In this document: positions 62,031 to 64,000 of the stretch, in pieces
Position numbering within the stretch: the stretch's first letter is position 1
Layout of the letters: each line of letters opens with the position of its first letter
Made by a program: the position numbers and the translations under genes
The notes under the pieces: model-generated
The model's input: the letters and a program-made list of their open reading frames with translations, nothing else
What the model was told of the DNA's origin: nothing
Databases searched by the model: none
NCBI GenBank assembly: GCA_028047635.1
Contig: JAOFXR010000007.1
Location: forward strand, 28,865-92,864
DNA: 64,000 nt
Direction of reading: 5' to 3'
Source: Verrucomicrobiales bacterium
GTDB lineage: Bacteria; Verrucomicrobiota; Verrucomicrobiia; Verrucomicrobiales; DEV007

Positions 62031-63818
62031 ATGTTTAGATTTTCTCGTTATGTCATTGTGCCCTTCACCATGCCGCTCATTCTTATGAATATCCGCATTC
62101 TTTTGTTTCTCACCTGTTTCTTTCTTTGCGATGCGAGCGGTGAGGTAGACAAGCCTGTCAATGTTCCCGGAGCGCAAAGCTTCCTCGCGCGATATCCAAA
62201 GTCCGATGGGAACAGCGACGGGATTCTCACCGCTGTGGAAAAGCGGAATTATTCTGAGGAACTGGCAATTGAGAAGCTGGGCGGGAACTACACCTATCAC
62301 CAGACCATGATTCCAATGCGGGACGGTGTAAAACTGGCGACTGGGATCTTCCTTCCCCAAACCGAGGCCGGGAGCAAACACGCCACCGTCCTCTGCCGAA
62401 CCGCCTACAGCATTTGGTCTGCGGCACTCTTCGATACGGAAAAAATTGCGGACCAGAATCTCATTTACATTTGTCAGGATCTTCGTGGAGACGGCGAGTC
62501 TGAAGGGGCAGGCACCGCCAATCTCGCTAGTTACGACAACGAAATCGAGGACGGCTATGACACGATTGATTGGATTGTTAATCAACCGTGGTCGAACCAA
62601 AGAGTCGCCATGGTGGGTCAAAGCGGTCATGGCTTTTCCGCCTATATGGCTTACCTCGCAAAGCATCCTAATCTTGTCGCTGTCGACACCAATGTCAGCG
62701 GTGGAAATGCGCATCTTTACTGGACCTATCACAATGGCGTGAAGCGCGAAATGCATTATCGATGGCTTTCACAGCGAGGCATTAGCACTCCTGTATGGCC
62801 CAAGCCTGGTATCGAGGTATTCGATCGCAATCAATACGCGGAAACGCTTCAGACCGCGGCCACTAACAATGAGACCGTTTTCATCGCGAGAACTGGCTGG
62901 TATGACATCTTTGCCGAATCCGCGTTGGACTATTTCGGAAGCTTTGCCGCTCGCGGAAACGTCTTTGTCCAAGTCGATGCTATAGGCCATGGCGGGATGA
63001 AGGGAAAACCTTTCCCTCCGAAGCCTGTACCTGCCGTCTGGGCCTTACCAAATTTCACAGAAGTCCTCGGAGATCCCGATTCAGTCACACCTGGCCAATC
63101 ACGAATGGTCTATTATCTGATGGGTGACGGAACCGATCCTGAGGCCCCCGGAAACTGCTATAAGGCGACCGAAGTGTGGCCTGTTCCTCACACGCCGACA
63201 GCCTACTACCTTCACGCAAACGGAACCATCAGCAATACGAAACCGACTGCGGCTCGAGACGCTTCAACGTTTCCGTATGATCCTCGAGATCCCGTGCCCT
63301 CTGCCGGTGGTGACGTTTTCATTCATCAAGGCGTCGGACCGCTCGACCAGCGCGTCCTTGCTGATCGCAAAGACATCCTTCGGTTTACTTCAGAGCCGCT
63401 TGCTGAACCTTTGGAAATTACCGGAAAAGTTATCGCGACAATTTATGTAAGCAGCGATGTAAGAGACACGACGTTCACCGCGAAACTGATCGATATTTAT
63501 CCTGATGGACATGAGGCTGTCGTTCGTGACTCCATTATCATGGGCCGCTTTCATGCAGGATTCGACAAACAGGTGCCCATGCAGGAGGGGGAGATTTACG
63601 AACTCAAGATGGACATGTGGAGCACGGCACTCGTCGTCAACAAAGGTCACCGTTTGGCGGTTCATATTTCAAGCAGTAACAGCCCGAAATACGAAGTGCA
63701 TCCCAACACGTTTGAACCTGTAAATTCTTTCGACGAATCACCGATCGCCAACAACACAATTCATCTTTCTTCGGAACATTCCTCTCACATTCAGCTGCCG
63801 GTGGTGGAGTCAAAGTAG
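62031..63818 (+). CDS. CocE/NonD (S15)-type alpha/beta hydrolase with EF-hand-like loop, secreted
   Basis: A 595-aa secreted hydrolase. The ATG at 62031 is 4 bp after the previous stop; an internal ATG at 62085 gives a cleaner signal peptide and may be the true start. An EF-hand-like loop (Asp59-Gly-Asn-Ser-Asp-Gly-Ile-Leu-Thr-Ala-Val-Glu) precedes the hydrolase core with Met-Arg-Asp-Gly-Val-Lys-Leu. The presumed nucleophile Ser198 is in Gly-Gln-Ser198-Gly-His-Gly, so the Gly after the Ser-x position is His here. A C-terminal jelly-roll (about 450-590) is typical of the family. It closes the sulfatase/unknown operon; an ester or amide substrate on a glycan is a guess. Confidence 0.89.
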   Translation: MFRFSRYVIVPFTMPLILMNIRILLFLTCFFLCDASGEVDKPVNVPGAQSFLARYPKSDGNSDGILTAVEKRNYSEELAIEKLGGNYTYHQTMIPMRDGVKLATGIFLPQTEAGSKHATVLCRTAYSIWSAALFDTEKIADQNLIYICQDLRGDGESEGAGTANLASYDNEIEDGYDTIDWIVNQPWSNQRVAMVGQSGHGFSAYMAYLAKHPNLVAVDTNVSGGNAHLYWTYHNGVKREMHYRWLSQRGISTPVWPKPGIEVFDRNQYAETLQTAATNNETVFIARTGWYDIFAESALDYFGSFAARGNVFVQVDAIGHGGMKGKPFPPKPVPAVWALPNFTEVLGDPDSVTPGQSRMVYYLMGDGTDPEAPGNCYKATEVWPVPHTPTAYYLHANGTISNTKPTAARDASTFPYDPRDPVPSAGGDVFIHQGVGPLDQRVLADRKDILRFTSEPLAEPLEITGKVIATIYVSSDVRDTTFTAKLIDIYPDGHEAVVRDSIIMGRFHAGFDKQVPMQEGEIYELKMDMWSTALVVNKGHRLAVHISSSNSPKYEVHPNTFEPVNSFDESPIANNTIHLSSEHSSHIQLPVVESK

Positions 63819-63982
63819 TCTGCGCTCACTCGCGCGTGCCGAACAATTCACCGACCGTTTTCTCAATCCACTCTTTTCAATATTCTTTCCTGATGAGGGG
63901 TGGGAAACGGTTCCTTTTCGCAAATTCCAAACCTTTCCTCCGGGAACCATTATTGTGTTACCGTCATCAGGTGGTTGAAGCA

Positions 63983-64000
63983 ATGCCTTCTCAAAACGAA
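63983..64000 (+). CDS. Possible start of a gene cut by the window end
   Basis: An ATG at 63983 opens six codons to the window edge. The 160 bp before it hold nothing recognisable. It follows the previous stop by 164 bp, so a separate gene is plausible, but six residues cannot identify it. Confidence 0.25.

Noticed and set aside
61887..62756. 289-codon minus-strand ORF
   Set aside because: Antisense to the unknown protein and the CocE-type hydrolase; composition matches a shadow frame.

Overview
The window looks like chromosomal DNA of a PVC-superphylum bacterium, most likely a marine-type verrucomicrobiote and less likely a planctomycete. The reasons are the paired DUF1501 and PSCyt1/DUF1549/DUF1553 (PSD1) genes, a PVC-type heme-binding CxxCH protein, an AraC regulator with an N-terminal PAS domain, ThuA-like and DUF1080 proteins, and very many secreted type I sulfatases. 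There are nine sulfatase genes holding ten sulfatase domains. Nearly all large ORFs begin with a signal peptide, so the region mainly encodes an extracytoplasmic machine for breaking down sulfated carbohydrate or glycoprotein. No tRNA, rRNA, CRISPR array, intact insertion sequence or phage gene was recognised. No SusC/SusD or TonB-dependent receptor gene is present.

Layout. 2-4282 (+): three sulfatases in a row, the first cut by the window edge. 4308-8736 (-): DUF1501/PSD1 pair 1, with a divergent PAS-AraC regulator at 8806-9570. 9675-10400: a DUF697-type membrane protein. 10446-19568 (-): a tight cluster of GH127-type arabinofuranosidase, sulfatase, (alpha/alpha)6-type glycosidase and sulfatase; the last three genes are linked by 1-4 nt overlaps. 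19793-25593: a serine beta-lactamase-like hydrolase, a PQQ-type propeller protein with an internal methyltransferase domain, and an FAD/NAD(P)-binding protein. 25709-30207 (-): DUF1501/PSD1 pair 2. 30282-33234: a VanX-like dipeptidase and a sodium:solute symporter, divergent around a perfect 11-bp dyad.

33248-35770 holds a histidine phosphatase, an ADP-ribosylglycohydrolase-like protein, a tyrosine/dual-specificity phosphatase and a tiny lipoprotein. 36024-44467 (+): an alpha-hydroxy-acid oxidase, a 1118-aa double sulfatase, two more sulfatases and a lectin-fold-like secreted protein. 44609-50152 (+): a ThuA / SGNH hydrolase / PVC heme protein operon. 50219-51595 (-): a GntP gluconate-type permease. 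51626-52773 is a gene graveyard with remnants of a third PSD1/DUF1501 pair and of a response regulator. 52774-63818 holds a purple-acid-phosphatase-like enzyme, a fusion of two alpha/beta hydrolases, an M60-like metallopeptidase, a DUF1080 protein, and a sulfatase / unknown / CocE-like operon.

Taken together, sulfatases would strip sulfate, the GH127-type and six-hairpin glycosidases, SGNH and alpha/beta hydrolases would cut or deacylate glycans, the M60 protease would open glycoprotein backbones, and the symporter and GntP permease would import products. The most notable oddities are two sulfatase domains with Val in place of the Pro of the Cys-x-Pro-x-Arg maturation motif, the double-sulfatase fusion, the propeller/methyltransferase fusion, the shared dyad element at two loci, and the decayed third PSD1/DUF1501 pair. 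Assignments rest on motif and family recognition by eye; no database search was run.
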